From: DATLWR01 sp035576205 | Lineage (GTDB): Bacteria > Pseudomonadota > Zetaproteobacteria > Mariprofundales > Mariprofundaceae | Length of the DNA: 15,576 bases | Direction of reading: 5' to 3' | NCBI GenBank assembly: GCA_035576205.1 | Contig: DATLWR010000065.1 | Span: 1-15,576 of the forward strand | In this document: positions 15,492 to 15,576 of the stretch, in pieces | Layout of the letters: each line of letters begins with the position of its first letter | Position numbering within the stretch: position 1 is the stretch's first letter | Position numbers and translations under genes: made by a program | Notes under the pieces: model-generated | What the model was told of the DNA's origin: nothing | Seen by the model: the letters and a program-made list of their open reading frames with translations, nothing else | The model's database searches: none

Positions 15492-15576
15492 TTAGTTCTG
15501 TCGTATGCCGGTGATCTGGAGCGTCGGTGTCGTGATCACCTTGGGCTGGATGCCGGTGATCTGGAGCGTCGGTGTC
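15492..15576 (-). CDS. C-terminal end of a protein with 15-residue tandem repeats (partial)
   Basis: The minus strand reads open from the window edge to TAA (15494-15492), giving 27 residues. They contain TPTLQITGI twice, separated by QPKVIT, and end RQN. The period is exactly 15 codons (45 bp). The repeat is rich in Thr and beta-branched residues, suggesting a beta-strand-forming repeat such as in surface or secreted proteins, though too little is visible to name it. The next gene starts 22 nt downstream, implying an operon. Confidence 0.6.
   Translation of the reverse strand, partial: TPTLQITGIQPKVITTPTLQITGIRQN
15505..15576 (-). repeat. 45-bp direct tandem repeat
   Basis: A 27-bp block is identical at 15505-15531 and 15550-15576. 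The intervening 18 bp complete a 45-bp unit. The unit is a multiple of three and stays open on the minus strand as a 15-residue repeat, so it is a protein-coding repeat. The array continues past the window edge, or at least cannot be seen to end. Perfect identity over the visible copy implies recent expansion or strong homogenisation. Confidence 0.85.

Noticed and set aside
13622..15576. The right-end cluster as part of an integrative conjugative element or pilus operon
   Set aside because: Small exported proteins in a row suggest it, but no integrase, relaxase, usher, chaperone or ATPase is present and none of the proteins shows a recognisable signature.
15505..15576. CRISPR array or insertion-sequence end
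   Set aside because: The period is 45 bp with an 18-bp spacer that keeps a continuous reading frame; this is a coding repeat.

Overview
The window is the chromosomal replication-origin neighbourhood of a Gram-negative, probably autotrophic proteobacterium. The evidence is the leftward run mnmG, prk, mnmE, yidC, yidD, rnpA, rpmH facing the rightward run dnaA, dnaN, recF, gyrB, with a perfect 16-bp parS site in the first codons of mnmG. RecF and a GyrB with the long Gram-negative type C-terminal half fit gammaproteobacteria, Acidithiobacillia, Zetaproteobacteria or relatives; I cannot fix the genus. A class I phosphoribulokinase between mnmE and mnmG points to Calvin-Benson-Bassham CO2 fixation.

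Left arm (1-5585, all minus strand): a near-consensus sigma-70 promoter (5616-5643) drives a tightly packed operon: rpmH, rnpA, yidD, yidC, mnmE. It links ribosome assembly, RNase P, membrane-protein insertion and tRNA wobble modification. rnpA has no ATG, GTG or TTG that would include its conserved N-terminus; the apparent start is a CTG overlapping the rpmH stop. prk follows with its own leader and a strong intrinsic terminator. mnmG then begins and runs off the left edge, with parS overlapping its start codon.

Origin: the strand switch lies between rpmH and dnaA (5586-5701). The dnaA-dnaN gap (7028-7268) has several degenerate DnaA boxes and an AT-rich stretch next to dnaN, and is the better oriC candidate.

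Right arm (5702-13599, plus strand): dnaA and dnaN, then recF-gyrB-purM-purN with 4-nt overlaps or very short gaps. This joins replication and topoisomerase genes to two purine-synthesis steps.

Right end (13622-15576, minus strand): three exported or unrecognised proteins in a probable operon: the C-terminus of a protein with a 15-residue tandem repeat, a 136-residue secreted cysteine-containing protein, and a 427-residue cysteine-free secreted protein with a charged helical segment. Between the last two lie traces of interrupted coding sequence. This is the only uncharacterised part of the window. I found no tRNA, rRNA, CRISPR array, transposase or prophage gene.
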